64,000 bases of DNA. It comes from Nonomuraea sp. PA05 (GTDB taxonomy: Bacteria > Actinomycetota > Actinomycetes > Streptosporangiales > Streptosporangiaceae). A program made the position numbers and the translations under genes. Of this stretch, positions 42,301 through 49,250 are shown in pieces. The notes under the pieces are model-generated. The model saw only the letters and a list, made by a program, of their open reading frames with translations. It had not been told where the DNA came from and did no database searches. Each line of letters opens with the position of its first letter. Position 1 is the stretch's first letter. The stretch lies in assembly GCF_008086045.1 (NCBI RefSeq), contig NZ_VSEY01000056.1, positions 1 through 64,000 of the forward strand, read 5' to 3'.

Positions 42301-42904
42301 CGGCCGCCCACGCCTGCGGGGCGCCGACCTGCGGCACGCTCTCCTTGAGCGCGACCCTGGCCTTGCCGTCCAGCCACACCTTGGCCGGGCCCGACCGCGC
42401 GGTCGCGGCCGTGCCGAGCGAGTTCCAGAACGGGCGCGGGTCCGCGCCGAGCCGCAGCGCCGCGCCCTTGACGCTGGGCAGCGCCCGGACGACCTGCGCG
42501 CCGGTCGCCGAGCGCGGCGCGGCGCCCGCGTAGGAGACGATCACCGGCGGGGTGCCGCGGTAGCCCATCTCGGCCAGCGCGGTGACGTTGAACAGCCGCC
42601 GGTCCAGCCGGTCGGCCGCGAGCAGCGGCACGGCCTCGTCGGGCAGCACGTACAGGTCGCCGCCCGACTGCTGGATCTGGACGCCGCCCTGGGCGCCGGC
42701 CGGGCGGTCCACGGTGACGGTGTCCTGGTCGCCGGGGCCGTCCACGTAGTGGACCCGGTGGCCGGTGATGAGGGTGATCTCCGTGTCCTGCGGGGTCTGC
42801 GCGGCCGGCCGGGTGTCCGCGTGCGCCGCTAAGGGCGCCGACAGGCCGGTCGCCGCCAGCGCCGCCGCCAGGACGCCGGTGAGGGTTCTGGGAGTGAGGG
42901 GCAT
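39341..42904 (-). CDS. Secreted subtilisin-like serine protease (S8 family)
   Basis: A 1187-residue exported protease. The signal peptide (about residues 1-30, ending LAAHADT) is followed by a propeptide and the S8 catalytic domain with Asp in VAVLDTGVDDTHPDL, His in NGHGTHVASTVAG and Ser in LDGTSMATPHVAG. A PA-like domain (DARGKAVIVTR to AKLLVVVND) and Ig-like C-terminal regions follow. ATG 42904 is chosen because the signal peptide starts there; an upstream ATG would prefix 28 non-signal residues. The downstream regulator gene is on the same strand and may control it. Confidence 0.93.
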   Translation of the reverse strand: MPLTPRTLTGVLAAALAATGLSAPLAAHADTRPAAQTPQDTEITLITGHRVHYVDGPGDQDTVTVDRPAGAQGGVQIQQSGGDLYVLPDEAVPLLAADRLDRRLFNVTALAEMGYRGTPPVIVSYAGAAPRSATGAQVVRALPSVKGAALRLGADPRPFWNSLGTAATARSGPAKVWLDGKARVALKESVPQVGAPQAWAAGLDGAGVKVAVLDTGVDDTHPDLKGRIAESTSFVPGEEVKDVNGHGTHVASTVAGTGAASNGDNKGVAPGAELLIGKVLGDDGYGQDSWIIAGMEWAAARAEVVSMSLGSSLPDGGADPMAQAVDTLSAQHGTLFVIAAGNSYGEGTIGAPGSAASALTVGAVDKSDRRAAFSSMGPLDRTYGLKPDISAPGVAINAAHSSYNTEADGPYWKLDGTSMATPHVAGAAAILLQRHPGWTGQRLKDALMSSAEAVPYTPFEQGTGRLDVAAAVRATVTATGSVPTAFYDWPHADGDPRTDRTITYRNDGDAGVTLDLAVSGSTAATLSAPQVTVPAHGTADVTLSIDPAGLEPGAKASGLVTATAGETSVRTAFGAVKERELYDLTLKLRDRDGEPAAGRVVLAAFNGDMIPYDVDGERVLRLPPDTYVAYSLLEVAGQRADARGMALLIDPETVLDGNKEVVLDASEARPLNVSTPRLAERRQTQLDFARTIPGQDRPIRLGYVLPIWYDSVYVSPTERVTKGTFDYLTRWRAGEPSLTLDVSGRAPLITTVQGGGTLTDGRSLLRTVSAGKGAAQDYAGVDARGKAVIVTRSAEVTAEERAKQAVAAGAKLLVVVNDAPGRLYESYGEGLPIPIVLVTRDEGASLAGKLAVVRQRAYATYLYDLVDLHRGAVPDRDLTYRARGLAEIRGVYRGATTGQEGGGFRYNLVDGWGPAFGFQEREYFPAERTEWVTTGSGYRWYENHFIGGADDWEMRQKPQTYRAGQKVTHEWFAPVVRPRLSTEYWGPFRDQGNGMQFNIPPLADGTPGHSGGGGDEYANMSIALYQGDKLIRKSAGRAMAVWNGLPEQAAPYRLTLDVNRDAERWRTSTRTRTEWGFTSAPVDPEGPYQVDIPMMQLDYDVKVIGPIVRIGLSATTQEWLDSPSRASKATLSVSYDDGATWQPAVLVPTGKGAWTTAVRGGSLSLKATASDAKGNTVSQEIIRALVS

Positions 42905-42995
42905 GCACCGGATTCCACCGGTTCGGATGATCGGCGGGGAAGGGCATCGGGCTGGCGAATACCCGCCGTGACACAACCCCGCCATCACCCGTTCG

Positions 42996-45900
42996 TCAGA
43001 CGTTGCGCCGGTATTGGCCGCCCGCCTCGAACAGGGCGTCGGTGATCTGGCCCAGCGAGCAGTGGCGGGCCGCCTCCATCAGCACCGCGAACGCGTTCCC
43101 GTCCGACATCGCCGCCTCCCGCAGCCGTGCCAGGTGGGCGGGCGCCTCGGAGCGGTTGCGCTCGTGGAAGTCGCGCAGCCGCCGCAGTTGCGACTGCTTC
43201 TCCTGCTCGGTGCCCCTGGCCAGCTCCAGCTTGTGCGGCTCGGGCTCGTCGCTGTCCTTGGTGAACGTGTTCACGCCGACGATGGGCAGCGAGCCGTCGT
43301 GCTTGCGCATCTCGTACAGCATGGACTCGTCCTGGATCTTGCCGCGCTGGTAGCCGGTCTCCATCGCGCCGAGCACGCCGCCCCGGTCCGACAGCCGCTC
43401 GAACTCGCTCAGCACCGCCTCCTCCACCAGGTCGGTGAGCTCCTCGACGATGAACGCGCCCTGCAACGGGTTCTCGTTCCTGGCCAGGCCCCACTCGCGG
43501 TTGATGATGAGCTGGATGGCCATGGCGCGGCGCACCGAGTCGGCCGACGGGGTGGTCACGGCCTCGTCGAAGGCGTTGGTGTGCAGGCTGTTGCAGTTGT
43601 CGTAGACGGCGATGAGGGCCTGGAGGGTGGTGCGGATGTCGTTGAAGTTCATCTCCTGGGCGTGCAGGGAGCGGCCCGAGGTCTGGATGTGGTACTTCAG
43701 CTTCTGCGAGCGCTCGCCCGCGCCGTAGCGCTCGCGCATCGCCACCGCCCAGATGCGGCGGGCGACCCTGCCGAGCACGCTGTACTCGGGGTCCATGCCG
43801 TTGGAGAAGAAGAACGACAGGTTCGGCGCGAAGTCGTCGATCCGCATGCCTCTGGCCAGGTACGCCTCCACGTACGTGAAGCCGTTGGCCAGGGTGAAGG
43901 CGAGCTGGCTGATCGGGTTGGCCCCGGCCTCGGCGATGTGGTAGCCGGAGATGGAGACCGAGTAGAAGTTCCTGACGCCGTGCTCGATGAACCACTGCTG
44001 GATGTCGGCCATCATCCGCAGGGAGAACTCGGTGGAGAAGATGCAGGTGTTCTGCCCCTGGTCCTCCTTGAGGATGTCGGCCTGGACGGTGCCCCTGACC
44101 GTGGCGAGGGTGCGGGCGCGCAGTTCGAGGTCCTCGTCCGCGCCGGGGTCACGGCCGTGCTCGGCGCGGAAGCGGTCCCTGGCCTGGTCGACGGCCGCGT
44201 TGAGGTAGAAGGCCAGGATGGTGGGGGCCGGGCCGTTGATGGTCATGGACACCGACGTGTTGGGCGCCGCCAGGTCGAACCCGTCGTAGAGCACCTTCAT
44301 GTCGTCGAGCGTCGCAATCGAAACCCCCGAAGTGCCGACTTTTCCGTAGATGTCGGGTCGGACGTCGGGGTCGTGACCGTACAGCGTCACCGAGTCGAAC
44401 GCCGTGGACAGCCGGGTCGCGGGCTGCCCCGCCGACAGCAGCTTGAACCGCCTGTTCGTGCGGAACGGGTCGCCCTCCCCTGCGAACATCCTGGTCGGGT
44501 CCTCGTCGTCGCGCTTGAACGGGAACACCCCGGCCGTGAACGGGAACATGCCCGGCAGGTTCTCGCTCCTGAGGAAGCGCAGCAGGTCGCCGTGGTCGCT
44601 GTAGCGGGGCAGCGCCACCCTCGGGATGCGGTTGCCGGAGAGCGTCTCGCGCCAGAGCGGCGTGTGGATCTCGCGGTCGCGTACCTTCACCACCAGCTCG
44701 TCGGCGGTGTAGCGCTCCTTGACGGCGGGCCAGCCGTCGAGCAGGGCGCGGCTCTCGTCCGACAGCTCCCGCCCGGCCCGCTCGATCTCCCGCTCCCCCT
44801 CCTCGGTCAGCAGGTCACGGACGGCGGCGAGCTGCTGGCGGCGGCGCGCCACCTCCGCCTGGGCGAGCGTCTCGGCGTGGTAGGCGCGCACGGTCTCGGC
44901 GATGTCGGCCAGGTAACGCGCCCTCGCGGGCGGCACGATCGCGGCCGACGCCTTGGACGTGCGTCCCTCGACCGCCGCGAGCAGCCCGGAGCCGTCGGCG
45001 CCGGTCGGGAGCAGCGGCTTGAGGTGGTGGTAGAGCGCGGTGACCCCGGCGTCGTTGTAGCGGGCGGCGATCGTCCCGAAGACCGGCATGTCACCGGGCG
45101 AGGCGCCGAACGCCTCGCGGTTGCGGACGAGCTGGCGGCTCACGTCCCGCAGGGCGTCCTCGGCGCCGCGCCGCTCGAACTTGTTGATCACCACGGCCTC
45201 GGCGAAGTCCAGCATGTCGATCTTCTCCAGCTGGGAGGCCGCGCCGAACTCCGGCGTCATCACGTAGATCGGCACGTCCACGTGCGGCACGATGCCCGCG
45301 TCGCCCTGGCCGATGCCGGGCGTCTCGACGATCACCAGGTCGTGGCCGGCGGCGCGGCAGGCGGTGATCACGTCGTCGAGGCAGGCGGGCACCTCGTTGG
45401 GCGCGCCCCTGGTGGCCAGGGAGCGGAAGTAGGTCTGGGCGCTCAGGCTGTTCATCCTGATGCGGTCGCCGAGCAGGGCGCCGCCGCCGCGCCTGCGGGT
45501 GGGGTCGATGGCGATGATCGCGATGCGCAGCTTGTCGTCGTTGTCGACGCGGAAGCGGCGGACCAGCTCGTCGGTGAGCGAGGACTTGCCCGAGCCGCCC
45601 GTACCGGTGATGCCGAGCACGGGGGCCTGCCTGCCCGCCGCGCGCAGGCCCTCGACCAGGCCTTCGGGGGCGCGGCCCGACTCGATCAGGGTGATCGCGC
45701 GGGCCAGCGCGGCCTGGTCGCCGGAGACGACCGCCTCCACCGGCGGCGGGTCGCCCAGCTCGGCGTCGCAGTCCTCGATCAGCTTGTTGATCATGCCGGG
45801 CAGGCCGTAACGCTGGCCGTCCTCGGGCGAGAAGATGCGGGTGACGCCGCGCGAGTGCAGCAGCTCGATCTCCTCGGGGACGATCACTCCCCCGCCGCCG

Positions 45901-46181
45901 CCGTACACCTTGACGTGCCCCGCGCCGCGCTCGCGCAGCAGCTCCACCAGGTAGGAGAAGAACTCGACGTGGCCGCCCTGGTAGGAGCTGATCGCGACGC
46001 CCTGGACGTCCTCCTGGATGGCGGCCGTGACGATCTCGTCGACCGAACGGTTGTGCCCGAGGTGGATGACCTCGGCCCCCTGGGACTGGAGGATGCGCCG
46101 CATGATGTTGATCGCCGCGTCGTGCCCGTCGAACAGGGCCGCGGCGGTCACGAAGCGTACTGGGTGTACCGGGACGTGCAC
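42996..46181 (-). CDS. icmF: Fused isobutyryl-CoA mutase (IcmF)
   Basis: A 1061-residue adenosylcobalamin enzyme (EC 5.4.99.13) that interconverts isobutyryl-CoA and n-butyryl-CoA. Order of domains: B12-binding domain (FDGHDAAINIMRR, His ligand near residue 20; residues 1-140), MeaB-like GTPase chaperone (P-loop GTGGSGKSS near residue 195; to about 420), linker, and the mutase barrel (about 530-1061; ISGYHIAEAGANP, QTSGRSLHAQEMNFND). The small-subunit, chaperone and large-subunit order is diagnostic of IcmF, which links valine and fatty-acid breakdown to polyketide precursors. GTG at 46181 has AAGGAG ten bases upstream. Confidence 0.95.
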   Translation of the reverse strand: MHVPVHPVRFVTAAALFDGHDAAINIMRRILQSQGAEVIHLGHNRSVDEIVTAAIQEDVQGVAISSYQGGHVEFFSYLVELLRERGAGHVKVYGGGGGVIVPEEIELLHSRGVTRIFSPEDGQRYGLPGMINKLIEDCDAELGDPPPVEAVVSGDQAALARAITLIESGRAPEGLVEGLRAAGRQAPVLGITGTGGSGKSSLTDELVRRFRVDNDDKLRIAIIAIDPTRRRGGGALLGDRIRMNSLSAQTYFRSLATRGAPNEVPACLDDVITACRAAGHDLVIVETPGIGQGDAGIVPHVDVPIYVMTPEFGAASQLEKIDMLDFAEAVVINKFERRGAEDALRDVSRQLVRNREAFGASPGDMPVFGTIAARYNDAGVTALYHHLKPLLPTGADGSGLLAAVEGRTSKASAAIVPPARARYLADIAETVRAYHAETLAQAEVARRRQQLAAVRDLLTEEGEREIERAGRELSDESRALLDGWPAVKERYTADELVVKVRDREIHTPLWRETLSGNRIPRVALPRYSDHGDLLRFLRSENLPGMFPFTAGVFPFKRDDEDPTRMFAGEGDPFRTNRRFKLLSAGQPATRLSTAFDSVTLYGHDPDVRPDIYGKVGTSGVSIATLDDMKVLYDGFDLAAPNTSVSMTINGPAPTILAFYLNAAVDQARDRFRAEHGRDPGADEDLELRARTLATVRGTVQADILKEDQGQNTCIFSTEFSLRMMADIQQWFIEHGVRNFYSVSISGYHIAEAGANPISQLAFTLANGFTYVEAYLARGMRIDDFAPNLSFFFSNGMDPEYSVLGRVARRIWAVAMRERYGAGERSQKLKYHIQTSGRSLHAQEMNFNDIRTTLQALIAVYDNCNSLHTNAFDEAVTTPSADSVRRAMAIQLIINREWGLARNENPLQGAFIVEELTDLVEEAVLSEFERLSDRGGVLGAMETGYQRGKIQDESMLYEMRKHDGSLPIVGVNTFTKDSDEPEPHKLELARGTEQEKQSQLRRLRDFHERNRSEAPAHLARLREAAMSDGNAFAVLMEAARHCSLGQITDALFEAGGQYRRNV

Positions 46182-46219
46182 GCCTGATCACTCCTTCGTG
46201 GAGGCCTCTCCTTCCGAAG

Positions 46220-46242
46220 ATACTAGGACGTCCTACTATTTC
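46220..46242. promoter_or_regulatory. Palindromic operator in the icmF-gdh divergent promoter
   Basis: TAGGACGTCCTA at 46224-46235 is a perfect 12-bp palindrome inside the longer near-palindrome TACTAGGACGTCCTACTA. On the minus strand it overlaps TAGTAT, a good -10 for icmF, with TTGGGA upstream; on the plus strand TACTAT stands at its other edge. The form suits a TetR-type repressor; no regulator gene is next to it. Confidence 0.6.
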
Positions 46243-46285
46243 CCAAGAGCGTCGGGGTAGAGGGGTGTGCAGGGGGGTGACGCCG

Positions 46286-47338
46286 ATGCGCGCGCTGACG
46301 TTCGTGCCGGGGGAGAAGGGCACGCTCGACGTGGAGGAACTACCGGACCCGGAACCACATCGGGGCGAGTTGCTGGTCGAGGGACTCGCCCTGGGGATCT
46401 GCGGGACCGATCGGGAGCTGGACGAGGCCGAGTACGGCTGGCCGCCACCCGGCAAGGACCGCATGGTCATCGGCCACGAGTCGCTCGGCCGGGTACTTGA
46501 GTCGCCGGACGGCTCCGCGTTCTCACCTGGTGACCTGGTGGTCGGCGTGGTCCGCCGGCCCGACCCGGAGCCGTGCGGGGCCTGCAAGCACGGCGAGTTC
46601 GACATGTGCCGCAACGGCCGCTACACCGAGCGGGGCATCAAGGAGATCGACGGGTACGGCAGCCAGAAGTGGACCGTCGAGGCCGCCTACGCGGTGCGGC
46701 TGGACCCGTCGCTGGCGGACGTCGGCGTGCTGGTCGAGCCCGCGTCCGTGGTGGCCAAGGGCTGGGAGCAGATCGAGCGGATCGGCTCGCGGGCCTGGTT
46801 CGAGCCGCACACGCTGCTGGTCACGGGGGCCGGGCCGATCGGGCTGCTGGCTGCGCTGCTGGGGCGGCAGCGCGGCATGGAGGTGCACGTGCTCGACCGC
46901 GCGCCGCGCGGCTTCAAGTCGGACCTGGTCGAGGCGCTGGGCGGGACCTATCACTCGGCCTCGTCCCTGGAGTCGTTCGCCCAGGACAAGCCGGACATCA
47001 TCATCGAGTGCACGGGGGCGGGGCAGCTCGTCATCGACTCCATGATCACCACGGCCGCCACGGGGATCGTGTGCCTGTGCGGGCTCGCGCCGGGCGGGCG
47101 TACGCACCGGGTGGACGCCGGGGTCATCAACCGGGACGTGGTCCTGGAGAACGACGTCATCTTCGGCACCGTCAACGCCAACCTGCGTCACTTCCGCGAC
47201 GCGGCGGCGGCGCTGGCGGCGGCGGATCGGGGGTGGCTGGAGCGGCTGATCACGCGGCGGGTTCCGCTGTCGAGCGCGCTGGACGCGTTCCAGCCCGCCG
47301 AGGACGACGTCAAGGTGGTCATCGACCTGACGGCGTGA
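46286..47338 (+). CDS. Glucose 1-dehydrogenase, zinc MDR type
   Basis: A 350-residue zinc-dependent dehydrogenase of the archaeal/actinobacterial glucose dehydrogenase group. Features: LGICGTDRELDEAEYGWPPPGKDRMVIGHESLGRV with catalytic-zinc ligands Cys, His and Glu, the structural-zinc Cys cluster PEPCGACKHGEFDMCRNGRY, and the Rossmann motif VTGAGPIGLLAALL. It oxidises D-glucose (or related aldoses) to the lactone. ATG 46286 has a GGGGGG run ten bases upstream. It is divergent from icmF. Confidence 0.87.
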   Translation: MRALTFVPGEKGTLDVEELPDPEPHRGELLVEGLALGICGTDRELDEAEYGWPPPGKDRMVIGHESLGRVLESPDGSAFSPGDLVVGVVRRPDPEPCGACKHGEFDMCRNGRYTERGIKEIDGYGSQKWTVEAAYAVRLDPSLADVGVLVEPASVVAKGWEQIERIGSRAWFEPHTLLVTGAGPIGLLAALLGRQRGMEVHVLDRAPRGFKSDLVEALGGTYHSASSLESFAQDKPDIIIECTGAGQLVIDSMITTAATGIVCLCGLAPGGRTHRVDAGVINRDVVLENDVIFGTVNANLRHFRDAAAALAAADRGWLERLITRRVPLSSALDAFQPAEDDVKVVIDLTA

Positions 47339-47398
47339 ACGCGAAGCCGACAAGGCAGGCGCGGACCGACGCCATGAGCACGGCCGCCGCGCGGGCGC

Positions 47399-48253
47399 TC
47401 AGCTCGGGTCGTAGGGTTTGCGCCTCTTCGGGGTGGGGTGCGGCTTCGGGGAGGCGGGACCGGCTCCTGCCGGAACGCGCGCCTTCGCGGCGGCACGTGG
47501 CTTGGGCTGCTCCTGCTCGGCGTCCGCGAACGGGTTGCGGGGCGACGGCACCCTGGGCCCGGCCGGAGGGCTCGTCCGCTCGCCGCGCCACGGCAGCCAC
47601 GCCAGCCGCCGATGCGTGCCCCGGCGGCGTCCGGTGACGCGTAACGAGAGCACGATCGTCATGAGCACCATCGCGGCCAGCAGCGCGGGCGGCGTGCCCA
47701 GGACGTCCAGCGGCGACCCGTGCTCCGTCCCGGTGCGCGGCGGCGCCACGATCGGCCGCTCGGTGGAGCGGATCTCTTCCAGCCGCTCCACGTTCTCCTT
47801 GACCATGCGCGGCAGGCCGTACCCGACGACCTTGTCCGTCTCCCTGGTCTTGCGTTTGAGCCAGACCCGGTCGACGTTCGCCTCGATGGTGTGGATCTTC
47901 TTGCCCTCGACCCGCTCCACGACTCCGACGTGGTCGATGCCCTTGTAGCTCTTGCCGCCGCGCCAGTCGAAGAAGACCAGCGCTCCCGGCTCCGGCTGTC
48001 TGCTCCAGGCGTTCTGCTGGATGAACCAGGCCGCGTGGGAGGGTGTCCAGGCGAACTCGCCGACGTAGTCGGAGAGGCCGGACTTGTTCGCGGCCCAGGC
48101 GAGGAACATGTCGCACCATGGCGCGTCGCGGTACTGGGTGTCTTGGACGCGATCCGCGTACCACTGGCCGAACTTGGTGAACTGGCCGCTCTTCTCCTTG
48201 TAGCCGAGTTCCTGCCGCACCGTCTTCAGCAGCTCGTCCGCGATCGGGTCCAG
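47399..48253 (-). CDS. CHAP-domain protein with one membrane helix and basic tail
   Basis: Residues 1-130 form a CHAP (NlpC/P60-like) amidase domain: catalytic Cys in DAPWCDMFLAWAA, His in KGIDHVGVVE and Asn/Glu in HTIEANV, so a peptidoglycan hydrolase is likely. A single membrane helix (LLAAMVLMTIVLSL) lies near residue 190, then a Pro/Lys/Arg-rich tail to residue 284. There is no signal peptide, so the N-terminal domain would need to cross the membrane unaided if it acts on the wall. No ATG, GTG or TTG fits the conserved beginning. A CTG at 48253 with GGGAGGAG five bases upstream is preferred, and TTG 48280 is the conventional alternative. Confidence 0.78.
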   Translation of the reverse strand: MDPIADELLKTVRQELGYKEKSGQFTKFGQWYADRVQDTQYRDAPWCDMFLAWAANKSGLSDYVGEFAWTPSHAAWFIQQNAWSRQPEPGALVFFDWRGGKSYKGIDHVGVVERVEGKKIHTIEANVDRVWLKRKTRETDKVVGYGLPRMVKENVERLEEIRSTERPIVAPPRTGTEHGSPLDVLGTPPALLAAMVLMTIVLSLRVTGRRRGTHRRLAWLPWRGERTSPPAGPRVPSPRNPFADAEQEQPKPRAAAKARVPAGAGPASPKPHPTPKRRKPYDPS

Positions 48254-48403
48254 GGTGACTCCTCCCGAGAAAACCGACAAATCACGATGGACTGTAGTAG
48301 CGCCATCGCGAATTCGCGCGTATCTCCCTGGAAAGTGTCTAGTTGTAAGCAGAAATGGTGGCTATGTGACTCCTGAGACGGATGTGGCGGGCTACTACTG
48401 CCC
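48254..48403. promoter_or_regulatory. Promoter region of the CHAP gene
   Basis: A 150-bp, AT-richer gap downstream of nothing but the phosphatase stop. It includes a perfect 12-bp palindrome CGCGAATTCGCG at 48307-48318 and the ribosome-binding site of the CHAP gene. No riboswitch or other RNA motif could be recognised. Confidence 0.4.
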
Positions 48404-49174
48404 TTAGGAGCCGGCGCCCACGCGGTAGACGCCCTCGTCGCCGAGTCCGGGCGCGACGACGTCGGCCACGATCACGGTCACGTTGTCCGGCGAGCCTCCC
48501 TCGTTCGCCAGGTCGATGAGCCGCTGGACGCACGCCGCCGGGTCTGTCACCGTGGTCAGCACTTCGTGCAGCATCTCGGGCCCGAGCACGGTCGTGAGCC
48601 CGTCGGAGCAGAGGAGGTAGCGATCATCAGGCTCGGCTTCGCGCAGCGCCATGTCGGGCTCCGCCCTGCCCTCGCTGCCCAGCACCCGCAGCACCATCGA
48701 GCGGCGGGGGTGCACGGCGGCTTGATCCTCCGTTATCCGGCCTTCGTCCACCATCGACTGCACAAGTGTGTGATCCTTGGTCATCTGGTAGAGCGCGCCA
48801 TCACGAAGCAAGTATCCGCGGGAGTCACCGAGATGAGCCAGGGCGAAGTGGTAGCCATCCCACAGCATGGCGGTCACCGTGGTCCCCATGCCTCTGCGCG
48901 CGGGGTCGATGTCGGCCAGCTCGACCAGCCTGCGAGCCGCCTCGTGCACGGCGCCTTCCAGCGCCGCCTCCAGGTCGGAGCCCGTTTCGGGAAGCGTGGC
49001 ATCCAGCTCGCGCATGACGGCACACGCCGCCGAGCTCGCCAGCTCGCCGGCCGCATGTCCACCCATCCCGTCAGCCACCACGAGCAACCGGCCGCTCGCG
49101 TAGCCAGAATCCTCGTTCTGCTCCCTGCGGCGGCCCACGTCTGATCCGGCGGCATAGCGGATGTTGTGCTTCAT
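48404..49174 (-). CDS. PP2C-family serine/threonine protein phosphatase
   Basis: A soluble 256-residue metal-dependent phosphatase. Metal-binding and core motifs are intact: SDVGRRREQNEDS, VVADGMGGHAAGE, LAHLGDSRGYLLRDG, LLCSDGLTTVL and GSPDNVTVIV. It would remove phosphate from Ser/Thr, possibly countering the kinase encoded at 51181-52071. No membrane segment is present. It is divergent from the DNA methylase gene; the 76-bp gap contains an inverted repeat. Confidence 0.94.
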   Translation of the reverse strand: MKHNIRYAAGSDVGRRREQNEDSGYASGRLLVVADGMGGHAAGELASSAACAVMRELDATLPETGSDLEAALEGAVHEAARRLVELADIDPARRGMGTTVTAMLWDGYHFALAHLGDSRGYLLRDGALYQMTKDHTLVQSMVDEGRITEDQAAVHPRRSMVLRVLGSEGRAEPDMALREAEPDDRYLLCSDGLTTVLGPEMLHEVLTTVTDPAACVQRLIDLANEGGSPDNVTVIVADVVAPGLGDEGVYRVGAGS

Positions 49175-49203
49175 ACCCTGCAGTAAATCATTGGTTGAAA
49201 GAC

Positions 49204-49236
49204 TTCACAAGCAGATGCGCTGAAGACTCTTGTGAA
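49204..49236. promoter_or_regulatory. Inverted repeat between PP2C and DNA methylase genes
   Basis: TTCACAAG at 49204-49211 and CTTGTGAA at 49229-49236 form perfect 8-bp inverted arms, 17 bases apart. The element lies centrally in the short divergent promoter region, so one dimeric regulator could control both directions. Confidence 0.55.
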
Positions 49237-49250
49237 CTACTGTGGGCTCC

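Noticed and set aside
39878..42832. 984-residue frame antisense to the subtilase gene
   Set aside because: Composition and lack of motifs mark it as a shadow of the GC-biased coding strand.
43014..46187. 1057-residue frame antisense to icmF
   Set aside because: The sense strand encodes a complete IcmF with every domain; the antisense frame is a mirror artefact despite its length.
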